Source: Chiua virens
Taxonomy: Eukaryota; Basidiomycota; Agaricomycetes; Boletales; Boletaceae
DNA: 64,000 nt
Reading direction: 5' to 3'
Assembly: GCA_019787685.1 (NCBI GenBank)
Contig: JAHNUO010000017.1
Coordinates: 558,001-622,000 of the forward strand
Every line of letters starts with the position of its first letter. Within the stretch, counting starts at the first letter, position 1. The translations under genes were made by a program, and so were the position numbers. Shown here one piece after another: positions 1 through 11,422 of the stretch. Under the pieces are notes generated by a model that did no database searches, had not been told where the DNA came from, and saw only the letters and a program-made list of their open reading frames with translations.

Positions 1-1
1 C

Positions 2-2516
2 TCCATTTGTCATTCCAGTCATGGTGTTGAGGAGGGCCTCTCGCGTCGCCGTTCCTCCCATCTTTACAAGCTTACTCTCACTTCTCAGTCAGGCATCAAG
101 GCACCTACACAGATATCTCGTGCTGTGGTATCATCTTTTGCTCAGCATCCTTCGCATGAAAGGAATCCTTGTATGGGAGAGGCTGCTCTGCGTGTCTTAG
201 GTAGTGCGTCATTCTTACCTCAATTTTCCTAGAAGTGCTTCCATTTCGGTTTACAGGACAGGATGGAGGATCAGCGGCGCCCCACCCCCCTCCACCCACT
301 TCTGCTGCTGTGCTGTTCGATGAACCAGCTGTCGACCTGGAGATGGACTCCCCTCCATGCCGCACCAGCCTATGTTGCACACCATCTTTTTACCAATCGC
401 CTCATGACCTTGACAAGGAGCATGGTATACTTGCGTTGAACAACGTCGGCATGGGTACCAATTTTGAAATAGATGAGGCACTGCTGAGTGAAGACGAACA
501 GATTGCCAAAGCAGCGGTTTGACATGACGACTTGGACATGATCCAGCATGGGGTTTCTCAAACTCTGGGTGAGTCTTACTCACCATCGAGACCATTGATT
601 AACATGTGTGCCTCAGCTGGTCATGCATCCGTGCATCCAGTGGGAGAGATTGAAGGGCCGTGTCTCTCCTATTCAGAAGGTATGGCACTAATATCTATAT
701 CCCTTCAATGCTCATCCAGATGTTTCATTGAATAATAGCTAACACTACGTTTTTCCATCAAGATGTTGAAGATGTCGTTGCTGGGCACCATCAACGCAAC
801 CGCGCTCCTCACCTTCCCAGCAATTCACAATTGGCTGCTGTCAGGCATCAACAATGATCTGTCTCCACACTGCACAACACAAATAGCGCACCAGCAAGCG
901 CAACACAACTCATATCGAACCAATGTGAAGCCACGCAACCACCAGAAGCTACCTCCCAGTCCAACCAGCATGTCAAACCCAGTCAGTTGAAACCCCAGAT
1001 TGCATCCACGACAGAAGGTGCAAACCCATCTCAACTACAATTCTACGAGCCGGCCATCTGTGATATCATTGAACAAGCGAAGCAGTTTTCTCACTGTGAC
1101 ACTGCGTCCATCAACGCTTTCCCACACCAAGTTGAGTTCAACAAGCTTGCTCTGGAGTATGTCAAGGAAGCAACACAGGAGAGACGTACTCAGTCGTTGT
1201 TTGTCCCTAATGGTCATCATATCATAGGATGCTACTATGACTGACTTGTAATGTAGGTTGGTGGCCGCAATACACCAATGATATCTGCAAATTGGTAGGT
1301 CCACATTACATATTACTCTACCTACTAATCATACTCTGAGAGCTATGGGAAGATCTCGGGAATTGGCAATCTTGGTTGAGGAAAAGGGCTCGTCTGTATG
1401 TCACACAATGCTATCAATGGGACTGTCATATACCGCTCCATTCTTCGTTCCTCTGGATATAACTCCATTTCTCTTAGACGATAACTCCAGGTCGATCTCC
1501 CTCAGGACACAACTCTGCGACCCCGGACCTCCATTACATATATATGTTTCCTCTTTTATTTTAGTACATAACCTGTGTCTTGCTTACGAGCACAGCTCCA
1601 GCTTTCTCAGTACCCGACTTACCTCCGGCTATGTAGTTTCCCGATCTTCTGTCTTACTCAGTTCTTACCAACTCTGTTACTAATCTCCATTCCACTCCGA
1701 GTATATAAACTGTAGTACCCTGACTGTGTACCCTAAGTCTGAATATTAGTTTATTTGTACGACTCACTCTGAACACTCTGTAAGACCTTGACAGTCTTTA
1801 CTCCACTCAACTCCACTTTATGTGTTAAGTCATATATCTACCTCTGTTCTCCGTATGTCCGAAATATAGGGACAGACTATGACAAGGGTGCACCACATAC
1901 AGTGAAGCCAAGTCCCGTCCGACGCTACAACTCTGGAGATCTGGAGTTGGCTACCTCCGAGTCGCACGGTCTCTAACAGGGACGTGGAGAATCAGCATGA
2001 GGTAAACAGGGACATTGCGAGACAGTTGTTGGGGGATAACGGACTATTCCTGTGGGACAGTGTGGATGCGGATGTAGGTGGTCTCAACAGTAACTGAGTG
2101 GTATTGATGCGCGAAACATTGATAGGGAAAGACGAACAACCTTGCACACCCCGTGTTAGCTGGTCTCGTCATGGATTTCTTCTATGGTGATGACAAGAGC
2201 ATTGGAAAACAATTCCCTGAGGTCTTCAGCGTGGAGGTTCCAAGAGTCACCATCGCCATTGCTGCCACCGTGGTAATGTTCCGGCTTCAAATTTTGATGT
2301 ACATTCTTGGGCTAAACATGTTTTTTGCAGCTTAAAGTTGTCCTTGATGAGATCACATCGCAAGGCGAGGTCAACTTCAGGGTTGCAATGTACTTGCCGG
2401 TATACCTCAAAATGCTTGGACTGATGGGGAAATGTGATACCTCCCCAATACACAGCTGGAAGACTAAAGACCTCCAATGCAATTTGGCGGAAACAGGCAG
2501 GTATGGTATTGTCTAA
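2..2516 (+). pseudogene. DUF6532-family gene, 5' truncated by window edge, split by solo LTR
   Basis: The family is common in Agaricomycetes and has no established biochemical function. The frame is open from base 2. Inferred exons are 2-200, 257-679, 763-1212, 1257-1294, 1343-1423 joined to 1984-2073, 2126-2272 and 2331-2516; introns are 44-83 nt with GT-AG ends. The DUF6532 core starts near LQFYEPAICDIIEQAK, runs through DLGNWQSWLRKRAR, GKTNNLAHPVLAGLVMDFFY and FPEVFSVEVP, and ends in LPVYLKMLGLMGK. An LTR sits at 1424-1978 with GGGAC repeated on both sides; removing it with one repeat restores the frame exactly. Two in-frame TGA codons (520-522, 855-857) lie in the low-complexity N-terminal region, so the gene was probably already dying. 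The family call is from memory of conserved motifs; the exon joins fit each other well. The N-terminal exons are the weakest part. Confidence 0.82.
1424..1978 (+). mobile_element. Solo LTR, family I, in DUF6532 exon
   Basis: This 555-bp segment starts TGTCATATAC and ends TCTCTAACA, so it has TG...CA ends. It is flanked by the perfect 5-bp duplication GGGAC (1419-1423 and 1979-1983). A TATA-like GTATATAAAC near 1700 suggests plus orientation. There is no internal retroelement sequence, so it is a solo LTR left by LTR-LTR recombination. The ORFs inside it (for example 1345-1683) are not genes. Confidence 0.9.
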
Positions 2517-2952
2517 TTACTGATTGTCATATTCAAACAACTCAAACATGGAGTAGTGGTGGTGTATTGCAAGGCAGTGCCCAGTCTGTGGTCGTGGTGT
2601 TGAATGGCTTTGATGTTCTCCTGGATTGAACTAATGCTTATGTTGTTTTGTTTATGTACACAATTCATTTTGTTCTTGTCTGAGGTCAGCCTAGATAATT
2701 ACATCAGCATACTCTTGTCCAGCATTCTCCAGGTCTGGACAATCTGGGATGTCCTGGACAAGTCCCTAGGGCTCTCTAGTAATATGTACCTAGTTGGCTA
2801 AATTTGAATTGACAGTTTTGTGACAGGCTACTCCAGTCTGTAACAGTTTGTAACAGAAGTGTTTGTGTGAGTTCAAGTTGGGTAGTTTTGGTCCAACCCC
2901 CAGTCTAGGTGACTAGGTCCAGTCTGGCACAGATCTGGACAGCTCTAGCCAG
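2517..2952. repeat. Degenerate CTAG / CCTGGACAG-type short repeats beyond the KDZ 3' end
   Basis: No gene is seen here. From about 2680 to 3020 short motifs recur in both orientations: TCTGGAC, CCTGGACAG, CTAGG and CTCTAGC. The stretch lies just outside the 3' end of the KDZ transposase. It resembles the CTAG-rich ends of the Plavaka B element at 49.5 and 58.2-58.4 kb. Subterminal repeats are typical of CACTA-like DNA transposons, so this may be one end of the KDZ element. Terminal inverted repeats were not found. Confidence 0.5.
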
Positions 2953-5733
2953 TTACATAGGTACCTTGCTAGAGAGCTCTAGCACCTGTCCTAGGTTGTC
3001 AAGGCCTGGACAGGCCTGGACAGCCTGGACAGAGTGGGGTGAGTTTGCTGATGTAGTTCTTCCTACGAGAGTGGGTTCGTCATCTTGATCAACAATTCTC
3101 CCAACAAATTCCACTGCCGATGTATTGAATCTTGAGATATCGGCTTCCAATTGCTCCCTTTTCTGAGTGATGACCAATAACTGTGTGTCAGTGGGCTTGG
3201 GACCAAGGTCCTTGATCTGCATTTTCAGCATGATTTGAGCTTCCTCAATTTGAAACCCATCCATAATCCAGCTGATTGAGCCATGAGAGCCATGGTGTTT
3301 CCCTGCCCAAGAAGCCAGAAGGTCGAGTTCCATTACCTTGACCATTGGTGCTATGGCAAGTCAATCAATGCCAGTAATATGCACTGTGCTTACACTGACC
3401 TCTGTCCATCTGAATCTTGAAAATGTCCATGACTTTAGGATCAACCTTTCGTTCCTGCATAGCCTGTATTTCAGCGGTCTCCCACTTCGCTCTCTCTACC
3501 TCCAGCACAGCTGCATTGAGTCGTTCAAATGCTCCGGCCGCTTCACCATATGCACATTTGGCGATCACAAATTTTCGTTTCACAGAATGGCCTTTGCTGG
3601 CTTGGTCAGTGGATCAATCTTCAAGTAGCCCACTCACACATGCGGATCATTTTCAGGAAATTTGAGTCATTCATTTGATAGTCCAACAGCTCTTGCCGAT
3701 GAGTGAAAGACATGCCTCAGGCCGACGGCAAGATGATATTGAGCGATGCCCAAAGGGTCTCCATAATTTCGCTGTCGATGCGCCCCACCCCAGGAATGAA
3801 ATTAGCGCTGTAGTGAGCAAGGCATTCTTGCCGATGGCCATGGATATGCCAGGCACCGATAGCCGGTACTAACTCAATCGCTGATGGCAGCAAGATAAAC
3901 CTATTGTCTTTCAGCTGGTGCCATAGTTTTTTTGTGTATTGGCAGTTGACATCATAGAATACTACTGCATGCTGAATGCGTTCCATGTTGTGTTGCAGGC
4001 TGCGTGTTAGAGCATAATCCATGTTTACTTGTCTGGAGCCAATTAGAACATCCATAAGCGGCAAAATGTAATGGTCTCACTGCTTGCCCTTCTGAAAATT
4101 GACCATTCCACGTGGATAGAAGCAACCATGTCTGGCACATGCACATCTGCCGATGCCGGTGGCCTCCAGGCAATGCCGCTCAGCATTTGTGTTATTGACC
4201 GCTCAGCATTTGTGTTATTGACCGCTCAGTGGTTGTTGCAATCAGACCGCTATCAGTATTCATTTACTGTGAGGCCAATAGGTGAGCATGAATTTAGACA
4301 TACCTCGGCAGGATAGTCTGTTGCTGCCAAGAAATCCTGGTATGGCTGTCTCTTCACCATAAATCCAAGGCCATCCATCAACTGAACATCATCCTCCAGT
4401 GCTCTGGTGTGCATATGCTCTGCCTTGAAATTGCCGTCCATCACTAATGTCTGAGTGTATCACCAGTCGGAGAAATCGATGTCATCAGTGATCGGTATGT
4501 TGATCCTGGGCTGAGGACATGCCGGGCAGAACAGAGTGAGATCCCCTTCGGTCGGTACAGAGTGATCCAACCCTGATCCATTCCACTTTAAGCTTTGAGC
4601 AACCGCCATTGTCTGGAGACCCTCACGAGCTCTCAGTAGCAGTCCTGAAAATTTCCCAATCAGTAACTGATATCCAGATTGGCACATTGCGCCTTACTGG
4701 AACCATATGTGGGAAAGCGTTGGAGGTAATCCAGCAGAGCTTACTGAAATAGTTCATCGCCAATGTGCCACACTCCACATTATCTCTCAAGAAATCATCC
4801 AGGACACAGAATGTAAACACCGTTTTCAGCTGAATTGTACTCAGAGCGAACAGCTGAGCATGGAAAAGCTGCACATGTTTCGCCGGAGCATTGGTGCATT
4901 GACAATACGATATCTTCCAGAAATGAACGCCAGATGTGTCCACAACAGTGATAGATTCATGTTTGCCGGGCGTCTTAAATGTGCCGGCATATCCGCCATG
5001 TCTGCATCTTCCCAGGCCTCCTTGTTGTTGTCTGAAATGGATATGTTGGCATCAGCGTCAGCACTGGGACACGGAGACCCTTCATGGCTGACATGAATTT
5101 CTATCCCGGCCTATCATATTGATATTATTACAGTATATTCATTGGATTTGATCGCATGACTTACCAGTCAGAGAGAGGAATTGTCAAAATGCCAACTGAC
5201 CCATTGCTGAACTCGATGCAGCAGATGATTTATATGTTGCTCTTGGCAGCAGGCTGTACAAAAGGAAGGTTGCAGGAAGCAATCAGTGCACTGGTAGACA
5301 CCCTCCATGGTACAATCAGCGACAGAGCAATCTTGTCTGGTTGGTGGAGCCTCCATGTCTAGCAGCATTTCAAGATACTGGTGTTGAAATGGTACCCAAT
5401 CTCGCAAGAAGTCATTTTGTATCTGCTGATGCATTGAATTACGTGGTATGTCATACAGGAGATTTGAACTACCTTCTTCCTTGATATGTTGAAAGGCACT
5501 GGAATGTCATAGTCGTCATTTAAACTAAAGGTACTATCCTCCAGTACAAATGGACGGATTGTGGAACAGCAGGATTTGGAAGGGGAGCCCTGGGCAGATA
5601 AATCTCCTCCTACTACCTTTGATGGAGAGAGTTTGAGTAGCTTAGTCTTCATACCCCTTGTAGTTTGGACCCTCTTATATTCCACCTTCTTCACAGGTGT
5701 GGAGGTGACCACCTTCCTTGCTCTTTTGGTCAT
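2953..5733 (-). pseudogene. KDZ (Kyakuja-Dileera-Zisupton) transposase with CxC2 cysteine cluster, decayed
   Basis: Read from 5733 downward. The N-terminus is MTKRARKVV. An intron at 5423-5472 is followed by NDFLRDWVPFQHQYLE and a cysteine-rich stretch (CTDCFLQPSFCTACC), then the CxC2 region (VDTSGVHFWKISYCQC, LTSNAFPH-like, FCPACPQP), LVMDGNFKAEHM, ATGIGRCACARHGCF, VVFYDVNCQYTKKLW, IHGHRQECLAHY and GRIDSEIMETLWA. A coiled-coil-like tail follows. This motif order identifies a fungal KDZ transposase (cut-and-paste DNA transposition). Damage includes TGA codons at 4460-4462 and 3717-3719, a CT-repeat frameshift near the second intron, and a 23-bp tandem duplication at 4192-4237. An intron from about 4025 to 4070 is supported by frame. 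The 3' end is approximate. The gene is nonfunctional as written. Confidence 0.88.
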
Positions 5734-5813
5734 GGTTGAATGCTGGTTTGCTAGACTTGCTGCAATGGAGCAGGAGCCATTCAAATAGATTGTTATGTGG
5801 ATGCTGTGACTGG

Positions 5814-6129
5814 TGTTAGAATCTAAGTAAGGGCAGGATATGCCCACTCAGCCACTGCCCAAGGTGGTAGCAAATGACTGAGGAGTAAAAAAGATGAAGG
5901 TTTGAATAAATACCTATGGGTGGATCTATGCTCAAATAAGATAGAGAACTCTAAACCTAAAATAAGCAAGTCCAAAAGGAAAAGAACTAAAGGAATAGAA
6001 AGTCCGGGTGTGCACATCAACTCCGAGTATCTCCAGAGTATTCCAGAGATGGACTTGTGTGAGTGGGGACACTTACTCCTCAGAGTTGCCTAGGAGCGAC
6101 TAGACTAAACTGAAGTTCTCGGTTTGACA
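5814..6129 (-). repeat. Copia 3' LTR (left copy)
   Basis: This 316-bp copy on the plus strand runs TGTTAGAATC to GGTTTGACA. It aligns along its whole length with 10708-11071 but lacks a 48-bp block that follows GCCCACT in the right copy. Other differences are mostly transitions. Confidence 0.92.
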
Positions 6130-9100
6130 CTCCCACTCGAGCATAGGCGTAATCCCATTGCTTGGACAAACTTCCAGTGTTGTTCCCAAACGAGTGCCTT
6201 TGTGAGGATGTCGGCAGTTATGTCCGAGGTTGGAACGTACTGGATGATGGCTTCTCCTTTTCTGACTAGGTTGTCCCTGATGAAGTGGTACTTCCACTGG
6301 ATGTGTTTGGTCCGAGCTCGGAATTGCGGGTCGCATGATAGGATGATCACAGCTTGGTTGTCGCAGTGGAGAGTTGTCGGTCCCTTTTGGGAGTGCCCTA
6401 TCTCCTGAAAGAAAGTCCGGAGCCAGGCGAGGTGCTGGCCAGCGACACTAAGTCCGATGTACTCCGATTCAGTAGTGGATAGGGCAACCATGCTTTGCTA
6501 TTTGCTGGACCAGGAAATTGCTCCACAGTTGCTTAAGAAAAGAAAACCGGAGGTGGAGTGGGAGTTGTCAGGGTCTTGCGACCATCCTGCGTCCAAGTAC
6601 CCTTGAAAATCCATATCCATGGAGATGTCATTTCCATCGTATCAGAGTTCCATGTCCAAAGTGGCCTTGACATATCGGAGTGCATGTTTGGCAGCTTCCC
6701 AGTGGCATGCTTTTGGTGCAGCACTAAAGCAACTTAGTGTTCCGACAGAGTATGCTAAGTCTGGGCGTGTCCCTAGCATGAGGTACATTAGGGATCCGAT
6801 GATGGTGAGGTAAGATACTCGTTTTCCATTTATTAGGATTTTGGAGATGGTAGTGTTGTCCTCAGGGTCGGTCATGGAGATTGCGGTGCCGTGTACCATT
6901 GGAGTCCACACGGGGGCAAAGTTGGACATGCCTGTGTGCTCTAGGACAGTTTGGGTGTATTGGGATTGAGAGAGGGAGATGGTTCGGAGTTGTCGATCCC
7001 TTTGGATCTCAATTCTGAGACTGTACTTTACCTTGCCCATGTCCTTCATTTTGAATGCAGATGCTAGCATCTCTTTGACGGAGTTCATGTAACTCCAAGA
7101 ACTGGTGGCAAGGAGTAGGTCATCGACATAGACGACAAGGAAACAAACCTGTCCAGATTTTCGGAGAATGTATAAGCACGTTTCGGCGTCAAGTCAACTA
7201 AATCCGAGTTCTCCGAGTTTCTTTTCCAGGGTTTTGTTCCAAGTCTGACCTGCTTGCTTGAGTCTGTAGAGGGAGTGTTTGAGCTTCCAGCAGTGACCTG
7301 GTTAGATTGGAACTCCGTCCGGAGGTAGGAAATATAGCTCCTCTTCCAGCTCTCCGTTCAGGTAGGCTGTGGAGATGTCCATCTGGTCTAACTCCAGGTT
7401 GTGTTTGGCGGCAAGGGAGATGATGGTCCACACAGATTCGAGATTGGCTACCGGAGCAAACACCTCCTGGTAGTCTATCCCTTCCTTTTGTGTGAAGCCT
7501 CTCGCTACAATCTGAGCTTTGTAATGTTCGATCTTGTCGTCCCGATCATGTTTGATTCGGAATACAGGCTTGGAGGTGATCGGAGTTACTCCCTCGGGGA
7601 TTGGAATAGTTTCGTACACATGGTTGGAGTTGAGACTTAGGAGTTCGTCTTCAATCGTGGATCGCCACATGTCTCTGTTGGAGCGTGCGTAAGCTTCCTT
7701 GATGGTCGTGGGGAGTGATTCTCCTGACTCAGAGTTTGCAGTTCTAGCAAAGATGTGGTGTCTGAGTTCCTCCTGGATGCAGGAGAATGCTCCGGGTACA
7801 TCTGGTTCTTCCAGAGGTAGCTCTGGTTGTGCCTCCTGTGGTGGTTCCTGATTGTGTGCTTTCCTTTGTGCCTCCTCCTCAAGTGTGCATTGGTAATCTT
7901 TGTTTCGATCTGCTGGTTTGCAATTTCGATTGCTCCGTTGTACTCCAGCAACCACTTCTGCAGGGGGTCATGCTGGAGATGGTGGTCGCACTGGTGCTAC
8001 TGGCGGAGGTGCTGGTTCAGCAGGAATTGGGATCGGAGGATCTAGGTGGAGTTGGTCGAGGCAGTTTGCTAAGGAGTCAATGGGGTTTTCAGCACCAGGT
8101 GCTGGAGGTGCAGGTGGAGCTCCCACTGCTTCCGGAGTGTGTGTGTCGGAGAGTGACTCGTCCTCTTCTCTGACGCGTTCTGGCTGATGTGAACAGTTTG
8201 GAGCAAGTCCCTCCCACTGTTCCTCAGCGGGGTTTCTTCATGGAGTGGAGTCTGCTTTGGAGATTGTCGCAGATTCGTTGAAAGTGACATGGCGACTGGA
8301 GATGATGATCCGGCGTTTCAGGTCGAGAAGTTTGTATGCCTGTTGTCTGTATGTGTATCCAAGCATGATGCATTTCCGTCTGTGTGATCGGAATTTTCCC
8401 CCCTGCTGTTCCTTAGGCATGAGTGCATATGCTAGACATCTGAATGGTCGGAGTAGCGTTGGATCAACTTTTCGGTTGAAAAGTACTTGGTAAGGAACAT
8501 TTCCTTTGATTGTGGAGGACAGACTTCATGCAGTAATGTACGCTGTGGCAGACATGACATCGGACCAGAAAGACTTGGGTACTTTGGACTCCTCAAGCAT
8601 GGAATTTGCAAGCATGGAGAGTGTTTGGTTCATGCGTTCAGTGAGACCATTTTGCTCTGGGGTGTATGGTGCAGACATTTCAAGTGTCGTGCCGTCGCGT
8701 CAGAGTTGGTTTTGGAACTCTGCTTCTGTGTATTCTCCACCACTGTCGGTTCGGAGGAATTGAATGTGGGTCTCCGAGAGTTTCTCCAATTCAATGGTTT
8801 TTCGAAGGGCTTGTTGGATGTCTGTCTTCCAAGTTTTGTATGTTTCGACGACATCACTCTTTTTCTTTAGGAAATATATCCACGGGAATCAGGAGTAGTT
8901 GTCGACTATAAGGAGCCAGTATCTGTATCCTTCCCGGGATTGTGGAGCGATAGGGCCTCCAACGTCGGAGTGTATAATTTGTAGGGGTCTGGAACTTCGG
9001 AGTTCACTCTTGGAGTTGAAAGGAAGTTTCTTTATCTTTCCGAGAGTGCATGGTTCGCAGAATTTCGGAGTTCCAGTGACTGTGTCAATTCCCTGTAGTT

Positions 9101-10551
9101 TTCCGTCATGGACCATTGACTTGATCCAAGTGGTGGAGATGTGTCCCATGCATCGATGGAGGAGGTTTATGTCTATGGAGGCATGCGCTGACTCCGATGT
9201 GATCTCCAGTTGGAGTTTCACATGGTAAAGTCCTTCCGAGTGTGTTCCAATCATAATGGTGTTGTGTCCCTTCTTCACAGAGCAAATGGAGGAGTTTGCT
9301 GGGAATAGAGTTGATAGTCCAACAGCCAATAGTCGATTTACGGAGATAAGTGATAGATGAAACTCTGGGATGAGGAGCATGTTGCTTAGGGTGATCTCGT
9401 ATGTTTCTCCTTTCACCTTGGACTGTACTACAACACTTCCAGATCCGATTGCATGTGCTGTTGACTCATTTCCGAGGGTGATGGGGCTTGGAGTTTGGAA
9501 TGGTGTGTATGTAAGTGCGGAACCATGATCGGTGTGGCATCATGTGTGATGTCATGCCGGAGTCAATAATGATTTGCTTGGAGGTGTGTTGGCTTGCGTC
9601 GGACGACAAATAGGCCTGAACATGTTTGATTAAGGACTTGGTTACACGGGCACTAGCTACATGCGCTTGTTTCAGAGGGTTAGAGTGTGACTCCAGAGGA
9701 TCCTCCGAAATGTTTGCCTTCTCTTTTCCTTTTCCTTTCCACCTTCCTTTTCAGAGATCCTCAACCCACTCTGCATACACATGGCACTGATCTGTGGGGT
9801 GTCCAGAGTACTGGTGGTGTTCACACCAGGTGTCGGACTTATTGGGGTGTTTGTTGAATTTCTGTTGGGCCTTGTGCGCAGAGTTTGGAGCTCTGGAGGG
9901 GTTGAGGCATGACTCTTCTGCGTGGATGCATGTCTCCACAGCGTTGAAAGTGAGCTTGCTGTCCTCAGTGGTGTTGATCATGGAGGAGGCAAAGGCATTC
10001 CACTCCGGAGTTTTCAGGAGTGAGTTTAGGAGGATGAATGCGAGTACCTTGGAGTCGACGGAGAACTTCATCCCAGTGAGCTTGGTTTCTAAAGTTCGGA
10101 TGGACACAGTGTGCTCGGAGATGGTTCCGGAGTTCCACACAGACGAGAAGAGTTGTTGGTAGGAGTAGAATGCGGAGGCGAGATTGGATGTTTCATGGAT
10201 GGCTACAATGGTGTCAAAAAGTGCTTTTGCTGTTGTGTGCGTCTGTGTTTTTAGGAGTAGCGCATCAGAGATGTGGTCTTGAATAATTCCGTGTGCTTTC
10301 TTGTCGTGTTCAGTCCACTTTCGGATGTCTTTGGCAGAAGAAGATGGTGCTTTCACTCTGGAGGAACTAGAGGAACTCGGAGTTGCAGATGAGGTTGGAT
10401 TTGGATCCATGCCTGTGACGACTCTGAGAACTTTCTCCTGGCAAAGTTTGGCGGTGATTCGGAGCTTCCAGATTTGGAAGTCTGAAGGGCTTATTAACAT
10501 GGGGCAGGAGCCAGCTTCGGGGATTTTCGGTTCTGACATGTTTGGTGGCAT
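6105..10551 (-). pseudogene. Copia gag-pol relic
   Basis: Read from 10551. Gag (about 266 residues) starts MPPNMSEPKIPEAG and ends with a CxxH...H...C zinc-knuckle-like motif (CEHHQYSGHPTDQC), then a stop at 9751. Protease has IIDSGMTSHM (near 9560). The integrase zinc-binding region is LLHRCMGHI...FCEPC, followed by catalytic-core IIHSDVGGP (near 8955) and YTPEQNG. RT has YVDD at 7119-7130 and QMDISTAYLNGELEEELY. RNase H has LSTTESEYIGLS and LHCDNQA. A frameshift lies near 9500 between protease and integrase. Nonsense codons occur in DNYS-stop (8889-8891), GFS-stop (7194-7196) and after SWSSK (near 6492), plus several more between 8070 and 8420. From integrase on, the pieces share one frame. 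It cannot make a full polyprotein. Confidence 0.92.
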
Positions 10552-10685
10552 AAAGTGCTAAGTGTCTTAGCAAGAGAAGTCTGGACCCTGGAGTTGGGTG
10601 AGGATGGGTTTGGAGCGGACCGGAGTAGCGTGGGAAAAACACGCGGAGGTTGTGATCGAAGGTGTTCAAGTTTCTGAAGCTAGAG

Positions 10686-10707
10686 GAAGCAACCAGGGCT
10701 CATAACC
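10686..10707 (-). promoter_or_regulatory. Copia primer-binding site, matches internal (half) initiator Met tRNA
   Basis: The 22 bases directly inside the 5' LTR read GGAAGC...AGGGCTCATAACC on the plus strand. That resembles the D-arm to anticodon-arm stretch of fungal initiator tRNA-Met (CAT anticodon inside GGGCTCATAACC). The minus-strand element would therefore pair with an internally cleaved tRNA half, as known for Drosophila copia. The tRNA sequence is from memory. Confidence 0.7.
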
Positions 10708-11071
10708 TGTCAGAATCTAAGTAAGGGCAGGATATGCCCACTACATAAATGAGTAAGGTAATGACAATGCATTGATTAGAGACTCACCTCAGCCACTGCC
10801 CAAGGTGGTAGCAAATGACTGAGGAGTAAAAAAGATGAAGGCTTGAATAAATACCTATGGGTGAAGCTATGCTCAAATAAGATAGAGAACTCTAAACCTA
10901 AAATAAGCGAGTCTAAAAGGAGAAGAACTAAGGGAATAGAAAGTCTGGGTGTGTGCGTCAACTCCGAGTATCTCTGGAGTATTCCGGAGATGGACTTGTG
11001 CGAGTGGGGACACTCACTCCTCGGAGTTGCCTAGGAGCGACCGGAGTAAACTGGAGTTCTTGGTTTTGACA
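10708..11071 (-). repeat. Copia 5' LTR (right copy)
   Basis: This 364-bp copy runs TGTCAGAATC to GGTTTTGACA on the plus strand. It includes the 48-bp block missing from the left LTR (about 10733-10780). In element orientation it precedes the primer-binding site and gag, so it would hold the promoter. Confidence 0.92.
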
Positions 11072-11422
11072 ACCAGTATTGAGTTCAGCGCACAGTGTCC
11101 GCTCAGCGCTGTGCTCATTTTGAAGGTCATGATGGGAGTAATGCACAAGAGTGTGCATTGTATCATGGATTGTGTTTATGTTAACTATCACCTGTGAATA
11201 TCATACTTTGACCAACCATTGCAAAGATTTCTGGTGAAGTCAGATGGTGGGCATGATGTGCATTTGCAGCCATTGCCGGCATAGCATATGACATTATTCA
11301 GGGGCAAGCATGCGACCGAACAACAGAGGGTACACATATGTGCTGAAGTTCAAACCTGAGGCTTAGTGTACCTCCACTACAAGCCACTTCCCTACTCCTA
11401 GTTATTCATTGTAATATTCAGA
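11072..11422. other. Intergenic stretch right of copia LTR
   Basis: No gene is seen. It is the likely upstream region of the plus-strand gene at 11423. With the copia element removed, it would join to 5734-5813 and form a divergent promoter of about 430 bp between KDZ and that gene. Confidence 0.5.

Larger units (their letters stand above)
5814..11071 (-). mobile_element. Ty1/copia LTR retrotransposon, two LTRs, degenerate
   Basis: LTRs at 5814-6129 and 10708-11071 flank one gag-pol relic read on the minus strand. Both LTRs have TG...CA ends. A polypurine tract (GAGTGGGAG on the minus strand, 6130-6138) abuts the 3' LTR, and a primer-binding site abuts the 5' LTR. Domain order is Gag, protease, integrase, reverse transcriptase, RNase H, which defines copia. 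The flanking 5-mers ACTGG (5809-5813) and ACCAG (11072-11076) do not match, so the target duplication is eroded or the element is recombinant. It sits 80 bp upstream of the KDZ start codon. Confidence 0.92.

Noticed and set aside
1345..1683. 112-codon plus-strand frame
   Set aside because: It crosses from a DUF6532 exon into the solo LTR in the wrong frame.
10686..10707. A tRNA-Met gene
   Set aside because: Only part of the tRNA is present and it abuts an LTR, which fits a primer-binding site.
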